Assembly (NCBI GenBank): GCA_002495625.1
Contig: DAGC01000013.1
Coordinates: forward strand, 1 to 64,000
Source: Methanobacterium sp. UBA375
GTDB taxonomy: Archaea > Methanobacteriota > Methanobacteria > Methanobacteriales > Methanobacteriaceae
Direction: 5' to 3'
DNA length: 64,000 nucleotides
Of this stretch, positions 1-10,700 are shown piece after piece. How positions within the stretch are numbered: the first letter of the stretch is position 1; the number at the start of each line of letters is the position of its first letter. The translations under genes and the position numbers were made by a program. The notes under the pieces were generated by a model. That model did no database searches. It saw only the letters and a list, made by a program, of their open reading frames with translations, and was not told the origin of the DNA.

Positions 1-2
1 GC

Positions 3-377
3 ATCACCGACACAGCCGGTAACACCATCAACACCTACACCAGCAAATTCAAAATAGACTTCGTAAAACCCACCATAACCAGTGCTAACCCTAAAAATAA
101 CAGCTCGGGATTTTCATTAACCGCACCGATCACCATAACCTTCAGTGAAAACATCACCGGAGGAACTAAATACTCGGGAATCTACATGAAAAATTTATCC
201 ACTGGTAAAGTGGTATCCATTACTAAAAGCATAAGTGGTAAAACCTTAACCATTAAAATGGTGTCCGGTCGGTTGAGTAAAAATACCTATCAGATATATT
301 TGCCAGCAGGAGCAGTTAAAGATGCTGCTGGTAACAGTTTAGCTTCAGCTTACACACTTAAATTTAAAACCATTTAA
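3..377 (+). CDS. C-terminal end of a secreted protein with Big_5-type Ig-like domains (partial)
   Basis: The reading frame is open from the left edge of the window, so the gene starts outside it and an internal Met near 186 is not the true start. About 124 residues are visible. They contain a SbsA/Big_5 Ig-like domain signature (ITSANPKNNSSGF, then ITITFSENI and a closing LPAGAVKDAAGNSLASAYTL). Such domains occur as tandem beta-sandwich units in archaeal and bacterial surface proteins. The protein ends right after the domain with no visible membrane anchor. It is probably an extracellular adhesin-like or cell-wall protein. The partner or ligand cannot be told. Confidence 0.75.
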   Translation: MTDTAGNTINTYTSKFKIDFVKPTITSANPKNNSSGFSLTAPITITFSENITGGTKYSGIYMKNLSTGKVVSITKSISGKTLTIKMVSGRLSKNTYQIYLPAGAVKDAAGNSLASAYTLKFKTI

Positions 378-428
378 AAAAAAGAGTTTAAACATTAAAC
401 TATTTAAAAAAGAGTTTAAACATAAAAC
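371..428. repeat. Two imperfect ~29-bp direct repeats after the surface protein gene
   Basis: The first unit (371-400) and second unit (401-428) both read as TATTTAAAAAAGAGTTTAAA-like sequence followed by CATTAAAC or CATAAAAC. They lie between the convergent stop codons of the surface protein gene and serA. The A-rich repeat may be replication slippage. No function is evident. Confidence 0.5.
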
Positions 429-450
429 CATTAAAAAAAGATTAAAAAAT

Positions 451-466
451 AGAGTATTAACACTCT
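451..466. terminator. Small hairpin between convergent genes (possible terminator)
   Basis: AGAGT and ACTCT arms enclose ATTAAC and overlap the serA stop codon, with an A-rich tract to the left that reads as T-rich on the serA strand. It could help terminate serA transcription. It is short, so the call is weak. Confidence 0.3.
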
Positions 467-2036
467 AAAGGTTCACAACCACGGCGTCGTAGACGTTTTC
501 TAGTTCTTTTAGTTCGTCCAGGACGTTTTCAGGCACGGTGGAATCTATCTTCAGCACCATGACCGCTTCTCCGCCGGGTTCCTGCCGTCCGACCTGCATT
601 TTAGCTATGTTTATTTCGTGTTCTCCCAGTTTGGTTCCGATAATTCCAATAACACCAGGTATGTCCTTGTAAGAGGATATTAGTAAGTGTCCCTCTGTTT
701 CTACGTCGACTTTATACCCGTTGATCAGAACTATCTTGGGTTCCTTGGTGGATACTCCCTCTATAACCATATCATTTTTGTCTGATTTCATTTCCACCCT
801 GATCAGACTGTCAAATCCGTGTACTTCACACCTTTTACCTTCAATTACGGTGATGCCCCTGTTTTCTGCCACGGCCATGGCATTTACCAGGTTGACTGGT
901 TCGGTCAGTATGGGGTTAAGGATCTCCTGCAGTATCATCCGGGTGAGGATGTCCAGTTTAGGGAACTCTGCCAGTTCCCCGCAGTAGGTTACATCTATCT
1001 CTTTGATGTTTCCCTGGGCAGTCTGTATTAAGAACCTACCCAGTTTGGTCATGAGTTCGAAGTAGGGCTTGATGAGTATCAGGGTTTCCGGGTCAATCAC
1101 GGGCATGTTAAGCACATTTCGAGCAGTCCCCCCGGTTAAGACTTCTTTTATCTCCTTGGCTACTATTATGGCTGCGTCTCTCTGCGCTTCCATGGTGGAG
1201 GCTCCTATATGTGGTGTGGCCACCAGGTTGTCCAGGGCTAGAAGTGGGTTGCCCTCTGGTGGTTCTTTTTCAAATACGTCCAGGCCGGCTCCGCCGATGG
1301 CACCTTCAGATAGTGCCTGGTACAGGTCTTCTTCGTTTATGATTCCTCCCCGGGCGCAGTTTATTATGCAGGCGGTGTCCTTCATCAGGGCAAATTCTGC
1401 TTTGCCTATGGAGTGTTTAGTCTCTGGTGTAAGGGGTACGTGGATGGTGATGACGTCTGCCTCTTCAAAGAGGGTGTCTCTTTCTACTATGGTTGCTCCC
1501 AATCGGGAGGCGACTTCTTCGGTGATGTAAGGATCGTTTACCAGTATCTTCATGTCGAAGGCCTTGCACCTTTTGACCACCTGGCTTCCGATCCGGCCCA
1601 TGCCAATTACACCCAGGGTTTTTCCGGCGAGTTCACTGCCCATGAACTTGCTTTTCTCCCATTTACCTTCCTTGACTGATTTATCGGCTATAGATATCTT
1701 CCGGGCCAGGGATAATATGATTCCCATGGTGTGTTCGGCCACGGTTATGGAGGTTGACTCCGGTGCGTTTACCACCATGATACCCTTCTCGGTGGCTGCT
1801 TCCACATCAACGTTGTCCACACCCACTCCAGCCCGGGCTATGATCTTCAGTTTCTGACTGGCTTCTATTACCTCCCGGGTGACCTTGGTCCTGCTCCTCA
1901 CCACTATGGCATCGTAATCTGGGATTGAACTTACTAACTCTTCTGGGGTTATATCGGTTTGAACCACCACATCTGCTATGTCTTTAAGCTCATCAATTCC
2001 CTTTTCATTTATCTGATCAGCTATGAGTACTTTCAT
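465..2036 (-). CDS. serA: D-3-phosphoglycerate dehydrogenase
   Basis: Oxidises 3-phosphoglycerate to 3-phosphohydroxypyruvate with NAD+, the first step of serine biosynthesis, in the cytoplasm. The 523-residue protein has the long form typical of archaea and Bacillus. It has an N-terminal substrate domain, a Rossmann domain with the dinucleotide motif GVIGMGRIG at 142-150, catalytic Arg229 (NCARGG), acidic residues around 256-258 (DVFEKEPP) and catalytic His276 (ATPHIGAS). An intervening ASB-type domain and a C-terminal ACT domain (about 450-523) follow. The ACT domain is the usual site of serine feedback control. The start ATG matches the family's MKVLIAD opening. The gene is transcribed alone, convergent with the surface protein gene. 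Confidence 0.97.
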   Translation of the reverse strand: MKVLIADQINEKGIDELKDIADVVVQTDITPEELVSSIPDYDAIVVRSRTKVTREVIEASQKLKIIARAGVGVDNVDVEAATEKGIMVVNAPESTSITVAEHTMGIILSLARKISIADKSVKEGKWEKSKFMGSELAGKTLGVIGMGRIGSQVVKRCKAFDMKILVNDPYITEEVASRLGATIVERDTLFEEADVITIHVPLTPETKHSIGKAEFALMKDTACIINCARGGIINEEDLYQALSEGAIGGAGLDVFEKEPPEGNPLLALDNLVATPHIGASTMEAQRDAAIIVAKEIKEVLTGGTARNVLNMPVIDPETLILIKPYFELMTKLGRFLIQTAQGNIKEIDVTYCGELAEFPKLDILTRMILQEILNPILTEPVNLVNAMAVAENRGITVIEGKRCEVHGFDSLIRVEMKSDKNDMVIEGVSTKEPKIVLINGYKVDVETEGHLLISSYKDIPGVIGIIGTKLGEHEINIAKMQVGRQEPGGEAVMVLKIDSTVPENVLDELKELENVYDAVVVNL

Positions 2037-2214
2037 CTTCTCTCTCCTACTAATTTAAAGATTCAAAACTGGGTTAGAAAATAACGAATATCATCTAATT
2101 AATATTGCAATTATCATTCTTGTAAATATTCATTATGGAAAGAATAACTTTAAATTTATTGCCCCCAACTATTTATTATTAATATATTGAAGAAACTTTG
2201 GGAGGTGTATTTTT

Positions 2215-2556
2215 ATGGTTAGAGTAGAGGAATTCATCCTTGCCAGTTCAAATTATGTGCCAGGATATGAAATAGTAGATACTAAAGGTTTTGTTTATGG
2301 ACTCACCGTCCGCAGCAGAGGTGTTGGTGGACAAATCGGCGCGGGAATCCGTTCCATGTTTGGTGGAGAGATAAAAGAATATGTGAGTATGATGGAGGAC
2401 ACCAGGGACGAAGCACTGCAGAGAGCTATAGACCACGCCCAGGAATACGGTGCCAACGCCATAATCAGTATCAGATACGATTCAAATGATATTTCAGATG
2501 TTATGCAGGAAATACTGGCCTACGGCACGGCTGTTGTAGCTCGGAAGATTGAATAA
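2215..2556 (+). CDS. YbjQ/UPF0145 family protein
   Basis: A 113-residue protein of the YbjQ (UPF0145, DUF74) family, recognisable from VPGYEIVDTKGFVYGLTVRS near the N-terminus, the central RDEALQRAIDHAQEYGANAI and C-terminal AYGTAVV. Family members form pentameric rings. The function is unknown, and heavy-metal binding has been suggested only by annotation. A strong ribosome binding site (GGGAGGTG at about 2200) sets the ATG. It is divergent from serA, and the AT-rich gap at 2037-2214 should hold both promoters. Confidence 0.85.
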   Translation: MVRVEEFILASSNYVPGYEIVDTKGFVYGLTVRSRGVGGQIGAGIRSMFGGEIKEYVSMMEDTRDEALQRAIDHAQEYGANAIISIRYDSNDISDVMQEILAYGTAVVARKIE

Positions 2557-2618
2557 ATTTTATTTAACTAATATTTTTTTTTATTGCTTGAAATTTTCCC
2601 ATATTAGAGGTTACCCCT

Positions 2619-3368
2619 ATGTTTGAAGGACACCTTGAAATCAGTGGTAGAAGCTTACCCCGGACTCTTCTGGGAACTTCACCCTTTACTGCCGCACCAC
2701 ACTTCGGACACCGAACCTGGCTGTACCAGCTGGACCTTTACAATCAACCAGAAAACATTCTTAAGGTAATGAGGAAATCCTATGACCTGGGTGTGTGGGG
2801 GATTCAGCTGATCCCCGATCCACCAGTGGTGGATGCTTTAAGCTGGGCACTGGAAGAAGGATGTGTGTTTAGTATTGTGGGTACGGTACGTCAGGGTGAA
2901 GAGGTTAAAGATATCAAACTCCTTTCCAGGTTGGGTGCCAATTCCATGCTCCTTCCGGGTGCCATTACCGACAGTTACAATTGGGAAACCATAACCAAAT
3001 ACCTGAAGGCCATCAGGGATGTGGGTTCCATTCCTGGTCTAGCAACCAACCAGCCATTCAGCACCACAGAGAAACTTCTGGAATCCCCTGTACTGGATTT
3101 ATTTGATATATACATGACCCCCTTAAATAAACTGGGCTACCTCATGGATACCGAGGTTTTCATGGAGAAAGAACGCCTTGAATTCTCTAAACTAATGCAT
3201 AAAATGGATAAAACGGTTATAATAAATAGAACCCTGGCTGCAGGAATTTTAACTCCTGAAGACGCCTTTGAATTCCTGAAAACAGTTGATTATGCTGATA
3301 TTATTACAGTGGGTGTTGCATCCGAAAAAGAGGCAGAGGAAACCTTCACTATGCTGGGTGAAAAATAA
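2619..3368 (+). CDS. Conserved archaeal protein of unknown function, TIM-barrel-like
   Basis: A 249-residue protein that I recognise only as a conserved methanobacterial hypothetical. It opens with SGRSLPRTLLGTSPFTAAPHFG, and alternating hydrophobic strands and helices (GVWGIQLIPD, VFSIVGTV, NSMLLPGAIT, LFDIYMTPLN, KTVIINRTLAAG, ADIITVGVAS) suggest an (alpha/beta)8 barrel similar to aldo/keto-reductase or phosphate-binding barrels. No catalytic motif stands out. The ATG follows AGAGGTTA. It ends 25 bp before the convergent HTH regulator gene and sits next to serA, which gives no functional hint. Confidence 0.6.
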   Translation: MFEGHLEISGRSLPRTLLGTSPFTAAPHFGHRTWLYQLDLYNQPENILKVMRKSYDLGVWGIQLIPDPPVVDALSWALEEGCVFSIVGTVRQGEEVKDIKLLSRLGANSMLLPGAITDSYNWETITKYLKAIRDVGSIPGLATNQPFSTTEKLLESPVLDLFDIYMTPLNKLGYLMDTEVFMEKERLEFSKLMHKMDKTVIINRTLAAGILTPEDAFEFLKTVDYADIITVGVASEKEAEETFTMLGEK

Positions 3369-3393
3369 GCCTGGTAAAAATGAAAAAATAACA

Positions 3394-4380
3394 CTAATTT
3401 TTCCTTTCCTTCAAGAGCTGGATGAATTCCCGGCAGTTTTCCATTTCACAGATTTCATCGGTGTTCACGGCGGGTATACCCTCGATACACTCCACGACCC
3501 TTTTACTTTCCATTATGAAAACAGCTTCTTTCTTGGTTATATCGGAAAGGTCCTTAACATTTAATGCCATCTTCTTCAATGCCTGGCTGTTCCGGTTTTT
3601 CTCCAGATTGGTCAGTAGGATGTTTTCCTTTTCTTTCCTGCTGTTTGCCTGGGATATGGCATCGAAGGGTGTTCTGTAGGTTGGCAGTACACCGAATCCA
3701 AGTTTAATGAGTTCTTTAGGTTCGGGAGATATATCCTGTGGATTACCTTCAGTTTCTGAAGCTTGATCTGATTTTAACATATCTTCTGGTTCTGGAGTTT
3801 TAAATAAGTCAATGTCCAGGGTTATTTTTATATTCAGTATGTTCTCCAGTAACATGGCTGTTTCTGGATATGCCCGGACCATCCCGTGCTCATACTTGTA
3901 GATGGTCTCCCGGGATACGTGGGCTATATCTGCCAGATCCTTCAGGGAGAGATTTTCCCTTTCCCTTACTTCCTTGAGGATTTCACCGTTGATATTCACG
4001 TAGTATCCTCCGCGACCGGCTAAAACCTCAGGGTACACCTCATCTACCACCATATTCCGCAGGGTTTCCGGGGCCACCACAGGTATACCGTGCCTCTCAT
4101 ATACCACGTCTTCCTCTAGTGGCTCTGTCTTTGATTTAAACCCCACAATTAAAGGTGAAGCTAGGAAAGTCCTGGCTAACCTTTTAATTTCCTGAGCCTG
4201 CTGGCTCGTGAAGCCGTCCACATTAATTAAAACCTTGAGTAAAAGTAGAATCAATTCCCGACGGGCCATCATGTCAAAACAGCTCCTATCATATATATTA
4301 GATGTTTCAAAGCCGTGACTCGCTAGTAATTCGGTTATCTCTAGTAAGACCTGATCTCTGTGCATGGGTACACCACTCAT
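3394..4380 (-). CDS. Archaeal HTH-type transcriptional regulator (MTH_967 family)
   Basis: A protein of about 328 residues. A Cro/C1-type HTH lies in the middle (REVRERENLSLKDLADIAHVSRETIYKYEHG), followed by a helical segment and a Glu/Pro-rich linker. The N-terminal domain resembles a restriction-endonuclease-like fold seen in this archaeal family. A small C-terminal domain (KKEAVFIMESKRVVECIEGIPAV) may sense a ligand. A GTG at 4389 would add three residues, but AGGTGAT lies four bases before the ATG at 4380, which I take as the start. The targets are unknown. The long AT-rich gap upstream is the left edge of the accessory island. Confidence 0.8.
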   Translation of the reverse strand: MSGVPMHRDQVLLEITELLASHGFETSNIYDRSCFDMMARRELILLLLKVLINVDGFTSQQAQEIKRLARTFLASPLIVGFKSKTEPLEEDVVYERHGIPVVAPETLRNMVVDEVYPEVLAGRGGYYVNINGEILKEVRERENLSLKDLADIAHVSRETIYKYEHGMVRAYPETAMLLENILNIKITLDIDLFKTPEPEDMLKSDQASETEGNPQDISPEPKELIKLGFGVLPTYRTPFDAISQANSRKEKENILLTNLEKNRNSQALKKMALNVKDLSDITKKEAVFIMESKRVVECIEGIPAVNTDEICEMENCREFIQLLKERKN

Positions 4381-4655
4381 AGGGATCACCTGATAAAATT
4401 TGAGTTAATGAAAATTTATGTATAGTATAATTAGAATATCTATAAAGTTTACGTATATTTTTCTTAAAGTTAAATTTATAATTTAAACTTCTGAGTTTAA
4501 TTTTAGTTTAATTTAAATATTATCCTACTTTGGTAAACTTATATAAATTCTAATTTGATTATGGTGACTGTGACTTGTTTTAATCAATTTCAATGATCAT
4601 CCTTCCTAAATTTTTTATTTAATTTTGCTTGGATAAATCAAATTTTAGATTAAGT

Positions 4656-4708
4656 GTGATTTATCACTAAATTACGTGGTCAATTATATATTGATGTGAT
4701 CCGCATCA
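4656..4708 (+). promoter_or_regulatory. Putative promoter and operator of the giant surface protein gene
   Basis: A TATA-like stretch (CAATTATATATTG, 4681-4693) lies about 75 bp before the start codon. It is flanked by an inverted repeat GTGAT-TT-ATCAC (4656-4667) and by TGATG-N7-CATCA (4692-4708). Two dyads on either side of the TATA box would suit repressor binding or phase-dependent control of an exposed protein. The rest of 4390-4765 is AT-rich, and I see nothing else in it. Confidence 0.4.
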
Positions 4709-4765
4709 GTAAGTGATAACATTAATGCATAAATAATCTAAAAATTTAATCAAAGAGGCGGTAAA

Positions 4766-7700
4766 TTGATAAATAAAGGGAAAATATTTGACAAAATGAT
4801 AATACTATTTTTGTTTGTTTTTTTTATTAATATAGGCTGTGTATCAGCTACTAATTTTACTGCGGATGAAATTGGCAACGCTTCAACTTCCGTACAAACG
4901 TATGTGGAAGCCAATCACAAATTACCCAACAACGTTACTATCTCTGGAACAACAGTAACTATGCCTCAATTCCTGAAATTAGAAACTACAGCAATATACA
5001 ACATCAAAAATAACATCACAACAGATATTACACTTGAAAATTATAATACCGCCCCTAATCCATCAGAAACCGCCACAAATGGACAACTCACACAATCGAA
5101 CTATATCACGCTAGCTAACAATGTTAAATCTTTCATGAATGAAAACGGACGAGCACCCAACTTCCAAACAACCAGTTTAGGAAATATAAGATACGAATCA
5201 CTCGTTTACACATTCTCACAAGTCATGAATTCTTACCGCGTCGGGAAAGTTCTGCCAGATTTCATCATAATCCGACCTTGGACCTTCGTTACGAATGATA
5301 CCACCAAATTTATAACAATGAACCAAATAAATGTCGCAGCAGACACCGTACAATCCTATGTAGAGACAAAGCATCAACTTCCTAACCATGTAACCATTTC
5401 TAAGTATACAGTGAGCATGCCTAGTCTCCTTAGACTCGAAGCACAATACATAAAAAATGGTAACGGTAAATTATACCAATCAATCCCCCTAGGACGTTAT
5501 GGAACCGCCCCCAATCCTTATGAAAGCATTACCGGCGGAAATCTGGAAAAAACAGATTATTTAAACACTACAACTGATATTATCTCTTTTATGAACGATA
5601 ACGGAAGAGCACCTAACGGTATAACAACCATACGCGGGACATTACGCTATGAATCCCTAGTTTTCACATACTCTGAAATAATAAACTCCGCCAGCGAAAA
5701 ATTAATTCTACCAAACTATATCAGACTCACACCCTGGTCAACAGTTTCCAACACCAATACCGTATTTATAAATATGGATCAAATAAACACCGCAGCATCG
5801 ACGGTTAAATTACATATAGAAACGAATCACACGCTTCCAAGCTACGTAAATATCTCGGGAAGACAAATTTCTATGCCCAATTTCCTGAAACTCGAGATCC
5901 TGTCTATTCAAAATATTTACGAAGGTTTACACCAATCGATTATTCTACAAAACTATAATACAGCACCTAATCCTTCAGAAAGTATGACAGGTAGAAAGCT
6001 CAATTACCTGAATTACATGAATGCAGCCGAAAACATCCGATCTTTTATGCATGATAACGGACGAGCACCCAACTTCTCAACCACTGAAGCTGGGAACATA
6101 AGATATGAATCAATAATTTACACATACGCCCAATTACTAAACTACTACAATGTAAATAATGCCCTACCACGGCATATCACAGTGACTCCCTGGTCGGTTG
6201 TTTCCAATCCAAATACAGTAACTTTCAATCCCGGTCAGATAATTAAAGGCGCAGAAACCATAGTATCCTATGTGGAGGCCAACCATAACCTACCAACCAG
6301 CGTTAATATAGCGGGTACCAGTGTTTCCATGTCTAAATTCTTGAAACTGTCACTCACCACGTTACAAAATATAAATGGCAATTTATATGGGCAAATAGTC
6401 TTTGAAAATTTCAACGAACCAGGGAGTACTTCAGAATCCATAACCGGCGGAAGTCTTAATAAAACCGAATATCTTGAACTTGCTATGGATGTGGAAAACT
6501 TCATAATTGCCAACGGACGAGGACCGGCCTATCAAACATCTAATCTAGGAAATATACGTTACCAATCCCTAGTTTATATGTTCAGCCGAGTATTAAGCTC
6601 TTATAAATCAAACAATTATACATTACCTGATCATATAACGGTAAGACCCTGGTCAATTATATCAAATACAAGCACTAAATTCTTCACCATTGACCAGATT
6701 GAAACTGCAACAACCACTGTTAAAAACTATGTAGAGACTAATCACACATTACCCAGTAATGTAAACATAAATGGTACTACGGTAAACATGCCCCAGTTCC
6801 TGAAATTGATAACCACCACAATAACTAATATAAATGGAAAATTAAACTCAACAGTTGTCCTTCAAAACTATAATGCAGCCCCTAACCCATCAGAAACCAT
6901 AACCGGCGGAATTATCAGCAGTAAAGACTATCTAAGTCTGGCAAACAATATCATCTCCTTCATGGACACTAATGGAAGAGCACCCAACTTCCAAACCGTT
7001 ACCATGGGAAACATCCGCTTTAATTCCCTGGTTTTCATGTTCTCCCAAATTTTAGCCTACGAAAAAACCGAAGAGATACTACCACAAAGCATCACAGTCG
7101 ATAAGTGGAGTGTTGTATCCAATGTTAACAACAAATTCTTCACTCTGGACCAAATTGAAACAGCAGCAGCCACAGTTCAATCCTATGTGGAAACCAACCA
7201 TAACCTACCCACCACTATCAGCATCGGGACAACCACGGTTACCAGAGCTCAATTCTTACATCTGTTAACCACAGCTGTACAAAATGCAAATGGTAATCTA
7301 TTAACTTCATTCATTAAAGCAACTTATGATGAACCACCAACTCCCTCAGAAAATATAACAGACCCCACTTTCAGTAATGAAGATTATATAAAGCTTGCAA
7401 AAGATGTAAATGAATTCATGTACGCCAATGGCAGAGGACCTAACTATAAAGCAACAACCCATGGAAATATACAATATCAAACACTGGTTTACATGTTCAG
7501 CCAACTGGTTAATTCATATAACTTAACAGATGCCGTTCCACTATCTATAACTATCAACCCATGGGCCACCGTATCCAATTCAAACACCGTATTTTTCACA
7601 TTAGATGAGATAAAAAACGCATCAAAAACCGTGAAAAACTATGTAGATGCTTACAGTCAATTACCAGCCAATGTAGTTATCTCCGGACGTCAAGTATCTA

Positions 7701-10700
7701 TGCCCCAGTTTTTAAAACTCACTGCTCAGTCAGTGATAAATATCGAGAAATATTTAAACACAGCTATAATCCTGAAGGCTGTAAATGCGCCATCCACTCC
7801 CACAGAAAACATCACCAGTGGAACCATATACAGTGACGAATTTATAGATATGGCAGAAAATGTTATATCCTATATAGATAGCCATGGAGCCGCGCCCAAG
7901 AATGTCTCAGACACCAGCTTAGGAGATACCCTGCGTTACGAATCGTTGATTTACATGTTTTCCAAAATCTTAATCTCCTATAAACCCACCGAACATGCTC
8001 CGGATATAGTTTCGGTAATTCCCTGGTTGGCATTATCCGGTATAACTGGAAATTTAATTTTTGAGGATAACATAGGGACTGGTTCTGATACCTTAGAAAA
8101 TACTACCGGTGTAAGTGGTACTGGTGCAACTGTTTCTTCATCAACAGATTGGGCATGGCAAGGGATCAGAAGCTTCAAAATCCAAACAAACGGATCAACA
8201 GTCGGCGAATCAATAGATATCTGTAGGATAGGAACTGCTTCATTACCATATGCTGTACTGGTTCAATCTGGACAGACTTATACCGTATCTGCTTATGTGA
8301 AAGGATCCGGAACAGTCCGCATCGAGTTAGTAGGCCGTAATTCCACAGGAACAGCAACCGAATACTATACCGGCACCAATATAGTTCTATCAAACATACC
8401 TCAAAAATTATCCATAACCCACCTGCTTTCTGATCCCAACACCATCTATGCAACAGCTAAAATCATGACCAGTAACACAGCTCAAGCAATCACCTTCTAC
8501 GTCGACAGCATCAGTTTAACTAGATATGATGGAGGAATACATCACAATGGAACTTTCAATTTCAGAACCCAAAAGACATTCAACAGCATACAAACTGCCA
8601 TAGATGACCCTACTACCATAGACGGTGATACCATCTGGCTTGGAAACTTAAACTATACTGAAAACATCAACATCAACAAAAAAATCACCATAAGACCAAT
8701 TTCTGGAGTTAACGTGGTCATTCAGCCATTAAACCCCAATTTACCAATATTCACCATAAATACCAGTGGAAGCAGCACAACAATACGGGATATAGTTATA
8801 GATGGATCCACTGGTAATGCGGGTATCTATATTAATAATTCCACAACCAATGAAATCTTAGGAAATAACATAATCAACAATCTTAACGGAATATATTTGT
8901 ATAATTCCACTGAGAATGTGATTTCAGGAAATATAATGTTAAACAATAGCTTGAATGGTATGCTTATCAGTGCAGGCTCTGATAATGAAATCTCCAGTAA
9001 TAAAATAACTTATAATTCCGTTGCTGGAATTAACGTCCAGAACTCCAATAAATGCAGGATTTACAGTAACTTAATCCACGATAATTATGATGGAATATAT
9101 CTAAACAATTCTACAGCAGAAATTCACCTTAACAGTATCGTTGAAAACAGCAGATATGGACTCTATAAAGTAGGTAATGGTACTGTTAATGCAACCAATA
9201 ACTGGTGGGGCTCCAATAACCCCATCGTATCCTTAAACAGCCCAAGTGACATTGGTATAACTGGCGGAAGCGTAACATATGATCCATGGCTTGTACTCTC
9301 TATAAACAGTTCCACCGACCGTTCAGACCGCAGCGGCACCCATTACAACTACATAATAACTGCAGATTTAACCCATAACAACCAAGGAGGCGATACATCT
9401 TCTGACGGTAATATACCTGATAATATACCGCTCTATTTCAATTCAACCTTGGGAACCATCAACAACTCAGGATCTACCAAGAAAGGTAAAGCAGAACTTA
9501 AACTCACCAGCTCAGTAGCAGGTACAGCTAACGTTTCAGTCACCTTTGACAACCAGACAGTATCCCAAACAGTTAATATAACCAGTGTAAATGTGCTTGG
9601 AGTGTATAATACCCGTACTCAGGAAAGTTTTGCTACAATACAGGAAGCAATAGACGACGCCGATACACGTGATGGTGATAGTATTACTCTTGATGAGGGT
9701 TATTACCGGGAGAATGTGGCTGTAACCAGGAGAATTATCATTAAACCGGTTACTGGTGCAAATGTTACAGTTGAAGCTAAAGACGATAATAAATGCGTGT
9801 TTGTCATAAATAATAGTGGTAGTGGTTCTACAATACAAGGGTTTGATATTATAAGTCCATTGGATTCTTATGGTATTTCAACCAGTCATTCTTATGGTAA
9901 CAAGATTGTAAATAACACAATTTCCGGCAGTAATCGCGGAATATATCTATATGTTTCTGGAGATAACAATGTAACAGGAAACACAGTAAAAGATAGCTTC
10001 TATGGAATAGTTCTCTATGAATCAGACGGCAACACTCTCTCTGGAAATGTTGTGAAGTACAACGAAGATGGTATTTACCTGTTGGATTCCAATTACAACA
10101 CCATAAGTGGAAATACCATAAATAGTAACTATTATGGAGCTTACATTTATTATTCCAATCTCAACAAGTTTATGGGTAATAATGTTAGTGGTAATTGGGT
10201 TGGTGTGTATTTCTATGACACTAATGGTAATAGTGTGACTGGGAACAGTTTCACGGATAATGGTGTGGGTGTGACCTATATAGATTCCATTGGCACTGTT
10301 TTATCTGGAAATAGTTTCTCTGGGAATTATTTAACGGATTCATCTAGTGTGGATACTGGTGAGGTGGTAATGGCCAGTACGATTTATAGTTGTGGTCCTG
10401 CTGCCTTGGCTACGATCTTTAAAGCCTTAGGAATCTACACAACAGAAGCCGAACTTGCCGAACGTGCAGGGACAGATGAGTCTGGTACAAGTTTGTTGGG
10501 TCTTAAAGAGGCAGCTGATTGGTATGGTGTGTCTGCGGCTGCTGTCCGTTTAACAGTGGACCAACTTAAAGCAAATTACCTGGTAGTCTTGGATATTGAA
10601 GGTACGAATCACTTTGAAGTCATATTAAACATCACAGATACTACTGTGTATCTCTTTGACCCTAATCTGGGTAATATTGAGATGAGTCTTGGGAAGTTCA

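Noticed and set aside
721..1857. Plus-strand open frames inside serA
   Set aside because: They are antisense shadows of a well-conserved gene and contain no recognisable family.
8175..9838. Minus-strand open frames in the giant surface protein
   Set aside because: Repeats and codon bias of the plus-strand gene create them; there are no ribosome sites.
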